Numbered from the stretch's first letter, positions 50,395 to 62,548 are shown. The stretch: 64,000 nt of DNA from Eonycteris spelaea (GCA_003508835.1 PUFA01000105.1:3844001-3908000); one strand, 5' to 3'. Translations and numbers: made by a program. The notes: a model not told the origin generated them from the letters alone.

Positions 50395-51415
50395 CATATT
50401 CTCCTGTTGTGTCGAAAGGTTGAAAGGTCTTTCCGTTGAAAGGTAGATGGGTAGTTTACTTCGTTCATTTTTTTTTTTAAATCTCGCACGTCCATCAATT
50501 TCTATATTCTGTCATTTTGTGTAATTAAAGGTTTTGCCGAGTATAGAGTTCTAGTTTAAAGACATTCTTTTCTTTACATGCTTTAAGGCATTCGAGTTCA
50601 AGTTTATGTGTGAAGAAATTGACAACAATTATGTTTCCATGATTATTTTCTTCTTAATTCTTTTTACAAGTTCATTGGATCTTCTCTTTGCCCAGAGTTC
50701 TGAAATTTCATAATGATACAAATTAGTATGTATACAAGGTTCCCCCCCCCATTGTATTGGTTCATTAACAGGACCCTTTAAGCTGGAAACTCATAGCTTT
50801 CAGTCTTGGAATTTTATTTTTAATTGTATCATTGATGATTTTGCTTATTTTGTTCTTTTTCTCTTCCTAGAGCAGTTTTTAAGGTTGGATCTCTAATAGG
50901 TACTCTAATTTTTTTTATCACTCATCACTTCGTTTTCAGGACTATATTACTTCTCTGCTTTAGGGAAGCTGTTTTATTTCCCAATTTTAAAAATTGATTT
51001 ATTATTTATATTTATATTTATAGGTTGTTTTTTTTAAAGGCTTCTAAGAGTTTTTTGTTGTTATCCTCTGTTTTTTTAATGTATCTGATTTTTTTTTCTT
51101 GAATAAAAATGTCTTCTCTATTGCCATAAGGATATTAATGTTAACATTTAAAATTTTATTTTTCCTGAAAATAATTAGTTTTCTTCAGTTTTTATTTGTT
51201 TGTTTGTTTTTGGTTTCTATTTTCTTTCTGTGTTTGTTTTTCCTTGATTGACTGCACAGGTAGTAAATAAAATGCTAAATGAACGCTCTTGCATTTGGTG
51301 GGTGGGAGAGATGCTTGCTGCTTTCCCATCCACTGGAAGCCTTGGAGAGTAAATAACCTGCTAGTGTTCCCTCAGTCTGGTTTCCGAAGGATTAGCAATT
51401 CACTCTGTATATAAA
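50395..51415 (-). repeat. LINE-1 (old L1M) 5' region, antisense, second family
   Basis: 'gcccagagttctgaaatttc', 'aagctggaaactcatagct', 'tcagtcttggaattttattt', 'tgttctttttctcttccta' and 'ttccctcagtctggtttccg' follow the reverse complement of an L1M 5' UTR type that differs from the one at 42.2-43.8 kb. A C9 run occurs at about 50743-50751. Assignment to LINE-1 is from memory and less certain. Confidence 0.5.
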
Positions 51416-51884
51416 GAGTTTAAACATGCTAGAGTGTTAACTCATAACAAAGGATAAATAATAGAGGGCACATTGAAAAAGAGCACGTTGGGAGAGGTGA
51501 GGGGTGAAGAATCATTAGAAGAAAAAGCTAAGATCTACAGAAGGTGACAGATTGTTGATACATAGTTGTCATTCCCCGTTTCAGAGGAGGATAAGTGCCT
51601 GTTCCTTTGATGATTATATGCAGGAAAAATGATTTATTCTTTCTTACAAGAAACCTCAATAAATCTGTGCAATTAAGGTGTAAAGGAATACTACACATCT
51701 ACTCTTCTACAGCACATTTATCATTGCGGATAGCTATCCATGAACACTTAATTGGCTATTAATTAATACGCCTTTATTATCAGCTGGCTCTTTCTGTACT
51801 TACTGTACATCTTTTGCAGGTGAACTTGGGGGCCAGTCCAGAAAGAATTCCTTTCTGCTTGAACTGTATTTCAAGTAATAATAA
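51416..51884. other. Unassigned sequence
   Basis: No gene or repeat recognised. Confidence 0.4.
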
Positions 51885-52085
51885 CAATTACATTTCATGA
51901 ATTGTGCTACATGGCCTGGTTAATTATTTCATTTAAAACTTAACCACAGCTATTTGAAGTAGGTACTCCAAAAATCCCCACTCTAGGAGGTTATATAAGT
52001 TGTCCAAGATCATACACTTCGTGAACAGCAGAGCTCGGGTTTGAATCCAGACAGTCTAATTCCTTCCTTTAACACATACTTGCCA
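51885..52085 (-). repeat. MIR SINE, antisense
   Basis: 'tataagttgtccaagatcat', 'gtgaacagcagagctcgggt' and 'ttgaatccagacagtctaat' are the reverse complement of the MIR tRNA-like part and core. 'gggtttgaatcca' retains the decayed B-box-like stretch. Confidence 0.7.
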
Positions 52086-52324
52086 CTGATGTGGAACTTG
52101 ATTTTAAACTCGTTTCTTATGCTAAAACCAAAGAAGGAGGAAAATTGGTTACTGAACTTTAATTTCTGTTTTGGAAAACAATCAGTTTGGAATCAATTAT
52201 TTTAATCTGTAAACAGTTCTTGAGTACGGCAGGTAGCAGGTACCATTGGTCCAGCATGGAAGTTATTTAATAGGACAGCTTTGTCGCTTAATAGATGAAT
52301 GGTGTTGGATTACTTTTTTCCAGT

Positions 52325-52425
52325 CTTTTTATGTGAGGATTAAATTGTTTAATATGTGTAAAATACTTAGGACAGTACCTGGTGCATAATTAATGGTAAT
52401 GTATCTGTCATTATTATGGCAGATA
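52325..52425 (+). repeat. MIR SINE 3' part
   Basis: 'atgtgaggattaaattgttt', 'aatatgtgtaaaatactta' and 'ggacagtacctggtgcataa' are the 3' half of MIR in sense orientation. It lies 240 bp from the antisense MIR. Confidence 0.75.
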
Positions 52426-54299
52426 ATAGAATATTAATTTTAAGAATGTGAGAACAGGCACAAACTTTTCATACCTCCCAAGCAAACAAATACACTAGAC
52501 TTCGCAGTTGAAAGAGATTCTCAGGTTGTGAAAGACTCACATTTCTCATTTAAGGTTGGCACAATTTGAAACCTATGAAGAGGAAATACTTAAAAATGCA
52601 GCGCCTTTATTAGAAAAAAAAAAAAAAAGACACTGGCCGTCTGTTGTACCTGCAATAGAAAGTACTTCGGGGTAAAACAGTGTCATCTAGTGAGAGTTGT
52701 AGGTGGGAAAATTTATTAAACTAAATCAGCACGCCTAAATAGTTCTATTTATAGGATTCGAATTTTTTGAATTTAAAAAAGCTATTATCGCTTAAGTGAT
52801 GTATGCATGAGAATGGATGTTTTAAACTAGTTTAGCATAATGAACAAAAGCCACACTTAGAAAGTCAAGATAGACCTTACTTGGTACCACACATGGAATA
52901 TTGGGTAGTCCTCATCACAATTTTGAAAATTCTGTATTTAAAGGTTATTCCTTTATATTTTGGAAGTGTGGAAGTGGTGGGTTTGTTATTATTGTTATGT
53001 TTTAGTCCTTTGTTTTATCTTTGATTTCCCCCCTGAGGATGCAAACAATTCCCGGGAAAGCTAAATAATGAATCTGCTGTAGTTTCAGCTTGCTTGGTCA
53101 AGTGTTGATCGGCAGCTGTTTGACAGAATGCTGTTGGAAAGTTATAAAATACAGAGATCGGATTGAGGGCAGAAGCAGGGACGTCTGGAAGTGTTGGCAG
53201 GTTTTACTGAGGGATGCTGAGAGCATAAGAGAGACCATCAGAGCTTGACTTTTCCTGTTCAAATATATCCTTAGTAACTGCGGTTGCTTCTGTCTTCAGG
53301 TTAAGCATTTCTGCCTTTTAGAAACAACTTGATTTTTGACAGTATTCCCAGAGATTTCCCTCATCTTTATGACTGTCAGTACTTCCACAGAATACTTTGA
53401 AATGAAATAATGAAACAAAGTTCCTTGGAATTTTGGAAACTATTTAGGGTAGAGTTTTCACACTGTGTTTAGAAATCCACTAGTAGTGAACTAGTAATAG
53501 GCGAGCAAGCGAAGAACAGGCAAAGGGCTCATCGGTGGCACTCAGTATAGAGGTGACATTGAAGAAACAAATAGCTTCTTTTTTGTCAGAACTGCGTTTC
53601 TATCATATGCTAGCAATTAGATGACATTCCAGAAAGAATTCCACATGGAACACAGTCTTTGAGATATTAGCATTTTCAGTTATTATTGCTAAGTTGTCTT
53701 TTTTATGAGGTGACTCAGTTCACATTATGAGCCCTCTTCTTAGTCTAGACTAGAATCTGAAACATTCATTAAATATCAGGACATTATTGTAACTGAATAA
53801 AATAAGCCCAAACATTTAAAAAATCTTTGATTCTAAAAATAAATAAAAATTATCACCGAAGCTTGAAATACCACATAAGTTAATGAATAATTCAATTGAA
53901 TTTATTAATGAAGTCACTGAATAGCATGTTACTTAGACTTGATACAATTAGATTTTTAATGAGTTTAAGAATTGCGTATTAAAGATTTATTAAGGTTATT
54001 GACCTTCTAATCTGGAACTTTAGATAAAATTGAATGTGGTAAATTTCAATTTTTAGAAATCTTAAGGTGGTTGTAATTTTTCATTTAGAGTTAATTAACA
54101 GCATTTAGTTATTCATGAACATTTGTCTATAATTTATCATTTTAATGCAATTAAAATTTCCCCAACACTGACATATTTTCTCATTCTACATAATAACAAT
54201 TCAATTTTTATGTGATTACAGCATCAATTGGAAAACTAAACCCCATAGGGGAGCATTAACAACATAATCTGCTTAAGAGATTCCCACTATGCCTTTTAC
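52426..54299. other. Repeat-poor unassigned stretch
   Basis: About 1.9 kb with no recognised transposon and no open frame of note. An A17 run lies at 52612-52628. The part at 52980-53420 has balanced base composition, a few CpGs and no repeat signature, and is a candidate for conserved non-coding DNA. This cannot be decided from one sequence. Confidence 0.3.
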
Positions 54300-55292
54300 C
54301 CCTATTTATCGAGGTCACCACAATAAGCTCAAGATTCCCAGGCCCTCAGGATGCTAATCATCTTGTAGTTCTATGACCCAACCCAGTCCCCTTTTATACC
54401 TCTCACTGATGCTTCCACTGTAGACTCTGTCTCTGAAGCCTTTCATCAACACACTCCTTTTATCGCTCACATCTTCCCTGAAAGTTCTGCTCACTTTCTT
54501 GTTAGAAGTAGTCTGTCTGGAGTGTAGTGCTTTCTTTGAAGCTCTCTCATAGGGCTCGGTCACCCCACAGACCATTAGGGCTGGAAGTGTGGTAGGTCTC
54601 TACTGGCTTCCCTTCATAATTCCAGGCTTTTAAAAAATTCTCTTCTTGAAAATATCTCAGGCTTTGAAGCTTGGGCCTCAGATCTTTGCTGTCATAATTC
54701 TTGAGGGATTTAATGTCCACAAAATGATCTAATATATTGGTTGTTCAGTTCTCTTACTTTAATGGTATCTTCCCACTACCTCAGCCACGGTCACACATGA
54801 ATATCATCATTACCAATAATTACACGTTGTCCTCCATAACTTAACTCCAGTTAAGTTAGTTATTCTCTGTCTACTAACCTCCTCCTGTTTCTCCAAATCA
54901 TAACTCCTATCAACCAAACTCCAACAATTATTAATTCGACGAGAAGCTATAATTTATTGATCCTACCACTATCCTACCACATTTCCACTGCCTTATGTTC
55001 TCAGTGTCCCTCATTATTGAGATTAGATACTATTGACCATACACCATTCCATGAACCCTTCCATAAACCCACTTGTTGACTTTCTCTCTTTGTCATAGTA
55101 ACCTAGCAGAATCCCAAACATGTTTTCATCCACATCCACCCAGGTTATGCCTGTCAAACAATCTTACCAATTTTGTAGTTAATATTCTCATATGTAATTA
55201 TCATAGTCCTTCTATTTTTTCAGCATTCACTATTGATCCTACTTCAACTGTTAATATTGCTGCTTATTTCACTCATAAAATAAAATAAATCA
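54300..55292 (+). repeat. L2 (LINE-2) body, 5' segment before the first insertion
   Basis: The C/T-rich sense strand and motifs such as 'gcttatttcactcataaaat' (55260) match the L2 ORF2 region just upstream of its reverse transcriptase. The match is convincing from about 54900 and weak before that. The reading frame is destroyed. It ends in 'aaataaatca', the left copy of the target duplication made by a LINE-1 insertion. Confidence 0.45.
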
Positions 55293-55676
55293 AAATAAAA
55301 AAAATTTCAAGCAGAGAAAAGATTGGTGGTTGCCAGAGGTTGAGGGGTGGGAGGTGGGAAAATTGGATGAAAGTGGTCAAAAAGTACAATCTTCCAGTTA
55401 CAAGATAAATTCCGGGATGTAATGTACGGCATGGTAACTGTAGCTAACAATATTGTATTGCATATTTGAAAGTTGCTAAGAGAGTAAATTTTAAAAGTTC
55501 TCATCACAAGGAAAAAATTGTAATTATATGAAGTGATGAATGTTAATTAAACTTATTGTAGTCATGTATACATATGTATTACCATAATATATACATATAT
55601 CAAATCATTATGTTGTATATCTTAAACTAATGCAATGTTATATGTCAATTATATCACAATAAAACTGGAAAAATTT
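55293..55676 (+). repeat. 5'-truncated LINE-1 inserted in L2, with 10-bp target duplication
   Basis: The LINE-1 3' UTR runs from 'gattggtggttgccagaggt' through 'gggatgtaatgtacggcat', 'tttgaaagttgctaagagag', 'atcattatgttgtatatct' and 'caattatatcacaataaaac' (L1MA-like). The perfect direct repeat 'aaataaatca' at 55283-55292 and 55677-55686 flanks it. This is the hallmark of LINE-1 target-primed insertion. L2 sequence resumes directly after the right copy. Confidence 0.88.
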
Positions 55677-56636
55677 AAATAAATCAGTAGAGAACATCTA
55701 CAGGCTCTTAGCACCACATTTGAGCCCATTTCCTTCCTTCTTGCTGTAGAAGCCAGACTTCACAATATTCTAATGAAGTCCCGTTCCTTCTCTCAAAGCT
55801 TATCACTCCAACAATTTTCTACTAGATCATTCTCTTCAGCATGAAATTATGTAGTAGATCTCAAAATAAGAAAGAAAACTGCCTTTCCGTTCAGCTACCC
55901 TGTTTCTTTGGTCTTTCAGAAAATTTTTACAAAAAACTGTCTATCTTCACAATCAATTTCTATGATCTAATTTTCTCTTATTTCAGTCTCTTTAGGTTTA
56001 TATCCCCATCACTTTGCTTAAATCACTGTAGTGCAAGTAGCCATTAATGTTTTCAACCTTCCTGATTGATCGGCCTCAGGATACAGTTGATCACTCCCTT
56101 CATTTTCTTCGCTCGACTTTCAGAATCCAACAGTGTTTTTCTCCTGGTAAAAGGGATTATTTTTCTCTACTTCGGTGAATCCTTTTCATATTCTTTACCT
56201 TTAAACTATATAGTTTCCAGTCCATGGTCCATTTTATTGTTTTTATTCACTCTGTGGATCATCTGATTCATTCTTAGAGTCTTTAGGTACTGGTGATCTC
56301 CAAAACTATATCGTGATTCTAGCTCTCTTCCCTGACTCCATCTGCCAATCTGACTTTTCCATTTGGACATCTAACAGGCACTTCGACTTTAAAGTGACTA
56401 AAACCCATCTCCTAGTCCCTAATCTATCTTTCCAGATCAATTATACATCAGTTATATATCGATTATGCATCTATTATACATTATTTTTCCTGTTGCTTAG
56501 GCCCTAAACCTTAGATTTGTCTTTGAGCCTCATAATTCACATGAATCATTTAACAAATATTTGATTCTCACTCGTTCTATAATGAATTCACCCAATTCTT
56601 ACCACTTGCACTGCTGAGTTACCTTGCTATCCACTT
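55677..56636 (+). repeat. L2 (LINE-2) reverse transcriptase region, middle segment
   Basis: It is collinear with L2 ORF2: 'actagatcattctcttcagc', 'gtagccattaatgttttcaa', 'aggatacagttgatcactcc' (reverse transcriptase core), 'gtactggtgatctccaaaac', 'catttggacatctaacaggc' and 'cttgcactgctgagttacc'. The open frames of 64-68 codons here are remnants of decayed L2 coding sequence or shadows. It is interrupted at 56637 by an LTR. Confidence 0.7.
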
Positions 56637-57076
56637 TGAATTGGTTTATCAGCTTGAAACAACAAAATTTGCTGTCTTACAGTTCAAAAGACCTAAAATC
56701 AAAGTTCCAGGAGGCTCCAAGGGAGAATCCCCATCCTTGCACTTTCCAGCTTCAAGAAGCTACCTATGTTCCTTGGCTTACAGACCCACCTTCCATCTTC
56801 AAAGTCAGCATCACAGCAACTTCACTCTCTTTCTCTCTGACCTCTGCTTTCATTGTTACTTCTTCATCTCTCATTCTGATACTCCTGCCTTCCTCTTATA
56901 AAGACATTTGTAATTACATTGAGTCTACCTGGATATACCATGTCAGAATATACCTGTGGCAAGATTCTTAGGTTAACCTCTTTTGCAAAGTCCCTTTGCC
57001 TTGTAAGGTAACATACACAGGTTTTAGGGATGAGGACATTGATATCTTGGGAGAGGGACATTATTCTATCATCAAA
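56637..57076 (-). repeat. MLT1-like ERVL-MaLR solo LTR in L2, 5-bp target duplication
   Basis: 'gaaacaacaaaatttgctgt', 'ccttgcactttccagcttca', 'gttccttggcttacagac' and 'gagagggacattattctatc' are the reverse complement of an MLT1-type LTR. The 5-bp direct repeats 'cactt' at 56632-56636 and 57077-57081 flank it, the size expected for ERVL-MaLR integration. No internal retroviral sequence is present. The 115- and 86-codon frames in it are not genes. Confidence 0.8.
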
Positions 57077-57185
57077 CACTTTAATTGTAATACTCTAAGA
57101 GTTCTAAACTGGTCTCTCTAACTCCATTCTTTTCTCTGCTCACCACACCAGAAACTTAATTGATTCCTTTAGCACCTGTCAAAAC
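57077..57185 (+). repeat. L2 continuation after the LTR
   Basis: 'aactggtctctctaactcca' followed by 'ctctgctcaccacaccag' continues the L2 consensus (about 'aactggtctccctgcctcca') exactly where the segment before the LTR stopped. Confidence 0.65.
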
Positions 57186-57189
57186 TTCA

Positions 57190-58315
57190 AATTTTCATGG
57201 ATAGCAGGACAACATCAAAAGATATGAGCTATCTTTAAATTAATCCATAGACTCAGTACAATTCCATTTGAATCCCAGATTTCTTTTCTCATAAAATTTG
57301 AAGAGCTGATTATACATTAATATAGAAGTGTAAGGATCAATAAATAAATGTTTTTCATGAAAAAGAACAGGAATGAGTAATACTACCTTAATGGACTTCA
57401 AGTTGTATTATAAAAGAGTAGTAATTAAATAGTATGGACCAGTCTGTAAAGCAGATAAGTAGATTAATTGAGGACATAGGGAATTAATAGGGAGACCCAT
57501 AAATATATATAGAAATCTAATGTGCTATTGTACATCAAAAGAAAAATGGTGAACTTATTATGTGTTCCTTGGATACTGGTTATGCGTAATAAATGATGAA
57601 ACTCTTCTAAATCATACATAGAAATTTCCATCAATTTAGAAGACAATATGAAAGAAATGTCTAATGAACTTGAATAGAGAAGTTCTCTTAAACGTGGCGC
57701 ACACACAAACCTGCAAATTATAATGGAAAAGAGTGATAAATTAAGCCACATTAATATTAAATAATTGTATTTATTAGAGGAGTCCATAAAGAATGGAAAC
57801 AAGCCAGAAACATGAAGAAAAAAATTTGCAACAGATTTAATCAATACGGAAGTAGTATCTTAAATATACAAACCTATGCATCAATAAGAAAAAAAAATAA
57901 AAAAGAAATCTGCAGATATTCAAATAACTAGTCAATGAATAGACTTTCTATAGTAGAGGGATTATAAATAGCAAATCACCTAGAAAAACATGCCTAACCT
58001 AACTAATAATCATAAATACACATATAAAACCACAATGCAACCAATTTAAACCTACTTGATCGAAAATTCAATTTTATTTATCTTCCATGAAATAAAATTT
58101 AATGAATAAAAAGACCCAATTTTTTATTTATTAAAAAATAAAGTATTGCTGACAATGTGAAACAAGAAATCTTTCTCATACTGCTGGTGGGTGTAAATTG
58201 GTGAAATAACTTGAAAAAAAAAAAAGGCTGTCTTTAAGCAGTAAAGTGCTGATTCTCATAAACTCTGAATCACCAATTCCAATCCACCTCTTTAAAGTGC
58301 CCCTTTGGAAGGCAT
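57190..58315 (+). repeat. LINE-1 ORF2 3' half relic
   Basis: Collinear old L1M ORF2 sequence: 'atggacttcaagttgtatta', 'tttatgcaaaatggtgaac'-like at 57540, 'acatcaaaagaaaaatggtg', 'aaatttgcaacagatttaat', 'aaaaccacaatgcaacc' and 'actgctggtgggtgtaaatt'. All frames are broken; the 126-codon antisense frame is a shadow. It ends before the 3' UTR. Confidence 0.65.
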
Positions 58316-59871
58316 GTAGCCTATCTCCCCCTGAAAAGGACTTTCTTTTCTTGGTACACTTTCTTTCTTATTCATTTCCTAATATGCAACATGATGTTCT
58401 TGGATTTCTCAATGATTTCCTTTAAAAATTCTTCCTTCGATATCCAACAGGAAGGACTGCCAGCATTTCTGTTCCTGTCCTCTGTTTTGACCTGGATCTC
58501 TGGAGACTAACTTTGGGTCAATGGGAGATCAGATGGTCCTAAATCTTCTGGAATTAAAATCCCTCTGCACATTTTCATTTTTATTCCATTCACCAATAAC
58601 TTTCTTCAAAGGATGAACCTGAGAGTTTCTTTCCTTCTGCAGAATACGAAGAGAAAGGGATGGAGAAGACAACTAATGATCAGTTGAATTTTTCAATAAA
58701 ACCAGCAAGAAACTAGAGGAGAGATTTGCATTTTCCTCATTGTATGCCTTGGAGTCATTACATTCAACTGCCTCATTTTATAATACAGCTGCTTAGAATT
58801 TTTAATTTTTCTTCTCTTAACTAGATGGAAAATTTGCATTTTGAGGTTTCATTTTTCCAAAGTTACTCTGCCTAATTTGCAGGTCAATAATTCATCTCTC
58901 TTGATTTCATTCTAGAACTCAGTTCATCTCTAGGTTTTTTGTATCTCCGCTATTGCTTTTCATTAATGACACCCTTCGTTTGTATGTTTGTTTGTTTGTT
59001 TTTTAGGACTTCATGCGCTTCCTTCCTGCTCTGACATCTTCCCTAACCTCTTTGGAGGTATTGAATATGCTTATTTTAAATTATTACCTACTGCTATGTT
59101 AATTCTGTCTCATCTGCACTACCTTCTCTTCATCTACAGCACACCAGATATTTATTTTATTTCCCTGTGAGTTCTTGTTCTCTTGGAGCTCTATTCGTGG
59201 CAGTTAATGATGTATACCACAGAGGAGCAGCTAAAGCCAGATGCTAGCTGTGCCTTGCATAATAATTTTGAGGTAGGGATAAATTGTATGCTAGAAGAAA
59301 GCCTATAGGATTACATTCTGTACCTTGATATTATCCTTATTTAAAATTACCTAGATCCAGGGGTCCTGATACTGCTGGGTTGGCCACTAATTTTCTGTCT
59401 TCCTGTGGCTACTGGGTATCCAGGGGAATACGAAAGAGAGAAAATGACACATTTAAAAAAGTACTCTTGTTTCCATGCCGAGACAATTTAACTTTAGGCT
59501 AATGTTTTCCTTTCCATCTGGTACCCCAAAACCAACTTACAGAGTTTTCTCATAGTTTTTATGTCAATGGGATTGGTCCTTGAACCTATTTTTAGTTACT
59601 TCAGTGTCTCTGAGGCTGAGTTGAGAAGAGGGAGCCAGCACCCCGGGGCGATTGTCATCTTTATGGGAACATGAAATACTCCAGAACAGTAATCTCACAC
59701 AGGTATCTGAGAATGGAAATGCCCGTTATTAACATATCTTTTTGTGATTCTTATTTTCATTTTGTAAGTCTAAACGATTACATTCTGTATTTTCATTTCA
59801 TCTTATTTATAAGACCCTATCTTTTTCATTTTTATTTGCTTTCTTCTTTAATTTTTTTCATGGTTAGGACT
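58316..59871. other. Unassigned sequence
   Basis: About 1.5 kb with no recognised element except a short (TTTG)n run at 58978-59003. The 59330-59680 part has mixed composition and resembles neither the AT-rich background nor a repeat I can name. Confidence 0.35.
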
Positions 59872-60375
59872 TGTGATGGTTACTTTTATTCAAATTGGCT
59901 AAGCTATGGTGCCAAGTCGTTTGTTCAAACACTAGTCTAAATGTTGCTGTAAATGTGTTTTGTAGATGTGGTCGACGTCTATAATCAGTTGATTTTAAGT
60001 ACAGGGGTTTATCCTTGAGGGTATGGATGGACCTATCCAACTAGTTGGTGGACTTATGAGCAAAAACTGAGGTTCCCTGGAGAAGGAATTCTGCCTCAAA
60101 ACTGTGTCCTAGAAGTCTTGCCTGGATTTCCAGGCTTCCAGCCTTCCCTACAGATTTAAAACTTAACAGCTTGCACATATGTATGAGCTAATTCCTTAAA
60201 GTACATCTCTTCATACACATGCCTTTGCACTAACACATCCATTATAAATTTATACACGCACACATATGCATGTGTGTGTGTGTGTATATATATATATATA
60301 CTCTATATAAAAATCAATACATTTACATAAATATATAAATTGGTTCCATTTCTCTGGAGAAGCCTGACTAATACA
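59872..60375 (+). repeat. Solo LTR (MaLR/ERVL-like), sense
   Basis: It starts 'tgtgatggttacttttattc' and ends 'ggagaagcctgactaataca', giving LTR-type TG...CA ends at about 504 bp. Inside are 'gagctaattccttaaagtac', corresponding to the LTR's polyadenylation zone, and a TG/TA microsatellite. The flanks 'ggact' and 'gggat' may be a decayed 5-bp target duplication (3 of 5 match). Subfamily not named with confidence. Confidence 0.7.
60270..60300. repeat. (TG)n(TA)n microsatellite inside the LTR
   Basis: A TG run followed directly by a TA run, expanded within the 3' part of the LTR. The preceding 'acacatatgcatgtgt' makes a short palindrome. Confidence 0.9.
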
Positions 60376-62100
60376 GGGATCTATACTATGGTAAAGGATT
60401 GGATTGTTTATTTAATGACTTAAAACTATAGTCACAAAAATGTCTCCTTTTAATTTCTCGACTTTCCATTTAATATTTATTGTGACTGCTTGAGAATAGA
60501 GCGATACAGAAATTAGAGTGGAATTCATTAGAGGATCATAAAGCTTTTCCTTTTAGTTATTTATAAAACAGAAAAATAAATATTAAAATATTCATTTATT
60601 TTACGTAAGAATAGACTTAATTGGGAAGAAACCAACCTTGAGATAATAGGTTAAACATTTGTCCAGTGTCTATACAATTTGACTTTCTTGTCTACCATTT
60701 TGCAGAAAATACTTTTTTTCTTTTAAGATGCAATGGGAGGTTTTTTTTTTTTTTATTCTCTCACTTTTGTGCCTTCTTTTCTGCATTTCTCAACCTTCAC
60801 ACATTTCTTGTTCCCCTCCCCCTCCTTTGGCTTTAATCATCCAACACAAGGTGATCATTATATTCTCTTGCATCTAACACCTCATTCTTTCAATTCCTCT
60901 CCTTCCACTTTCTGTCAAAGTGTGAGTCCTTTCTCACCTCTGGGTCTTTGGTCTTTTATCTTCCTGTTAAATTTTTCTTTCAGAGGTTTAATGTTTCTAA
61001 GAATTCAAATCATTTTTCTGTGTCATGGTGATTTCGGAATCATCTGTTTTTACTTCTGGAAATATGAAAAGCCATCGTATTTTATGAGAGGGAACATATT
61101 GGTATACTTTTAAAAAGTAACAGAATACTAATTAGGAAGGGGCTAGCAGCTAGCACAAAAGGATAGTTTATGGGAGACTAAAAGTAGATCTACTATGCAT
61201 AGGGATAATGCAGAATTACAAATTTAAAGAAGAGCAGGAATTTTTTTACAAAAGACTATTCATTATTTGTACAAATGACATTAAAACATCATGCCTCTCT
61301 ATCTAGGAAGGAAGGGCAATTGATATTTAAACAAACATGAAACTTGTATTTTAGAATTGGCAAATATGGAACTGCCTTTAGGGACTGAAAAATCATTCAT
61401 ATGTATCTAAAGTACAAATGTTATTATATTTCTCATCCAGCATACTTTTATTTTAAAATGCTTATGAGACTTAAAGCTCAGAGTATGTGGGAAAAAAAAG
61501 GTTTATGAATCTTTTAAAGTAGAAATTATATGTATTTTAGATCAAAGTGATAACTTAAAATGAAATTAAGCAAAGTACATGCACAGAAAAGAGATTCAAT
61601 TGAAAATAATCAAAACTGAGGTGTTTTATGTAGAGGAGAAACAATATATATATTTCTGTAAGGTTTCAAGAAATCCAGAGATATTAATGATAAAATATAT
61701 GATGATCTAATTTGGGGAAGAAATTCAGATGAATTTGGAAAATTGGGGTATCAAACCATGTTAAAGTATATGTGTGTGTATTTGGGGGGTACTAGTGATT
61801 TCAGAAAATATTGCGGACTTTAGTTGAATAATTCATATTTAAGAAAACATTTCTTTCTGGTAGTACTTCATACACATTAAAATGAGCATATTACCACTGA
61901 ACTGTCCTTAGTACAAAACGTGCCATTTTAATAACATGATACAATAAGATAGCTATTTAATATCTAGGATTTATGCATCTTATTTGATAGTACATTCTAA
62001 ATTAAATAGATAGCAAAGTATTTCTTCCATGCTTCTAATATAAAAAGAGGCCAAAGCATTTGCATATGAAATATATTAACTGTCATGAAATACTTATCTT
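60376..62100. other. Unassigned AT-rich sequence
   Basis: No gene or transposon recognised. A 126-codon open frame at 60733-61113 starts in a T-run, is Phe/Ser rich and lacks family resemblance. Confidence 0.35.
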
Positions 62101-62420
62101 CACAGCCAGTTTCAGCAGACAATATTTATTCAGTCATGCAGCCGGAATTCAAAAAGAAATGTAGTGACAATTTTATTTAAGGACATTGTTATCTTAGTTC
62201 TAGGGGAAAATAGAAAACAATTGGAACATTATTTCTGCCAAGGAGATTTAGGAAGCTCAAAGCTGCCCGTTATGCAAATTCGTTCAACCCAACTCAGACG
62301 TCATTCAAGGACGGTATGTTCGTCATGGTTTTCTTCGACTGTGACTATCTTTGTAATTATGCAGTTAAAAAGAAAAGTTATATTTTCAACCCATGTAAAA
62401 TCTGGAAGAAAATAACGAAA
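62101..62420. other. Repeat-free block with clustered CpG and factor-like sites
   Basis: Several CpGs cluster at 62280-62330 in an otherwise CpG-poor window. Next to each other are an octamer-like 'atgcaaat' (62273-62280) and a CRE-like 'gacgtcat' (62298-62305). These are motif matches only. The overlapping 83-codon open frame resembles no known protein. Confidence 0.25.
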
Positions 62421-62548
62421 CTCAGGGGTGATTATTTTGATGATAACATTAAAATTGTTATAGATTTTGATGGAGAAATATCATTTTTCCCATGATGCAC
62501 TTTATTTTTCTGGTTGCTTCATTTTTTTGTTCTATTGTTTTCCCAGCG

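Noticed and set aside
52612..52628. A17 run as a SINE or pseudogene tail
   Set aside because: The upstream 200 bp match no SINE and show no target duplication.
56624..56971. 115-codon and 86-codon open frames
   Set aside because: Entirely within the MLT1-like LTR inserted into L2.
57464..57844. 126-codon antisense open frame
   Set aside because: It is the reverse strand of a LINE-1 ORF2 relic.
60733..61113. 126-codon open frame starting in a T-run
   Set aside because: Phe/Ser-rich translation from T-rich DNA, no domain, no supporting context.
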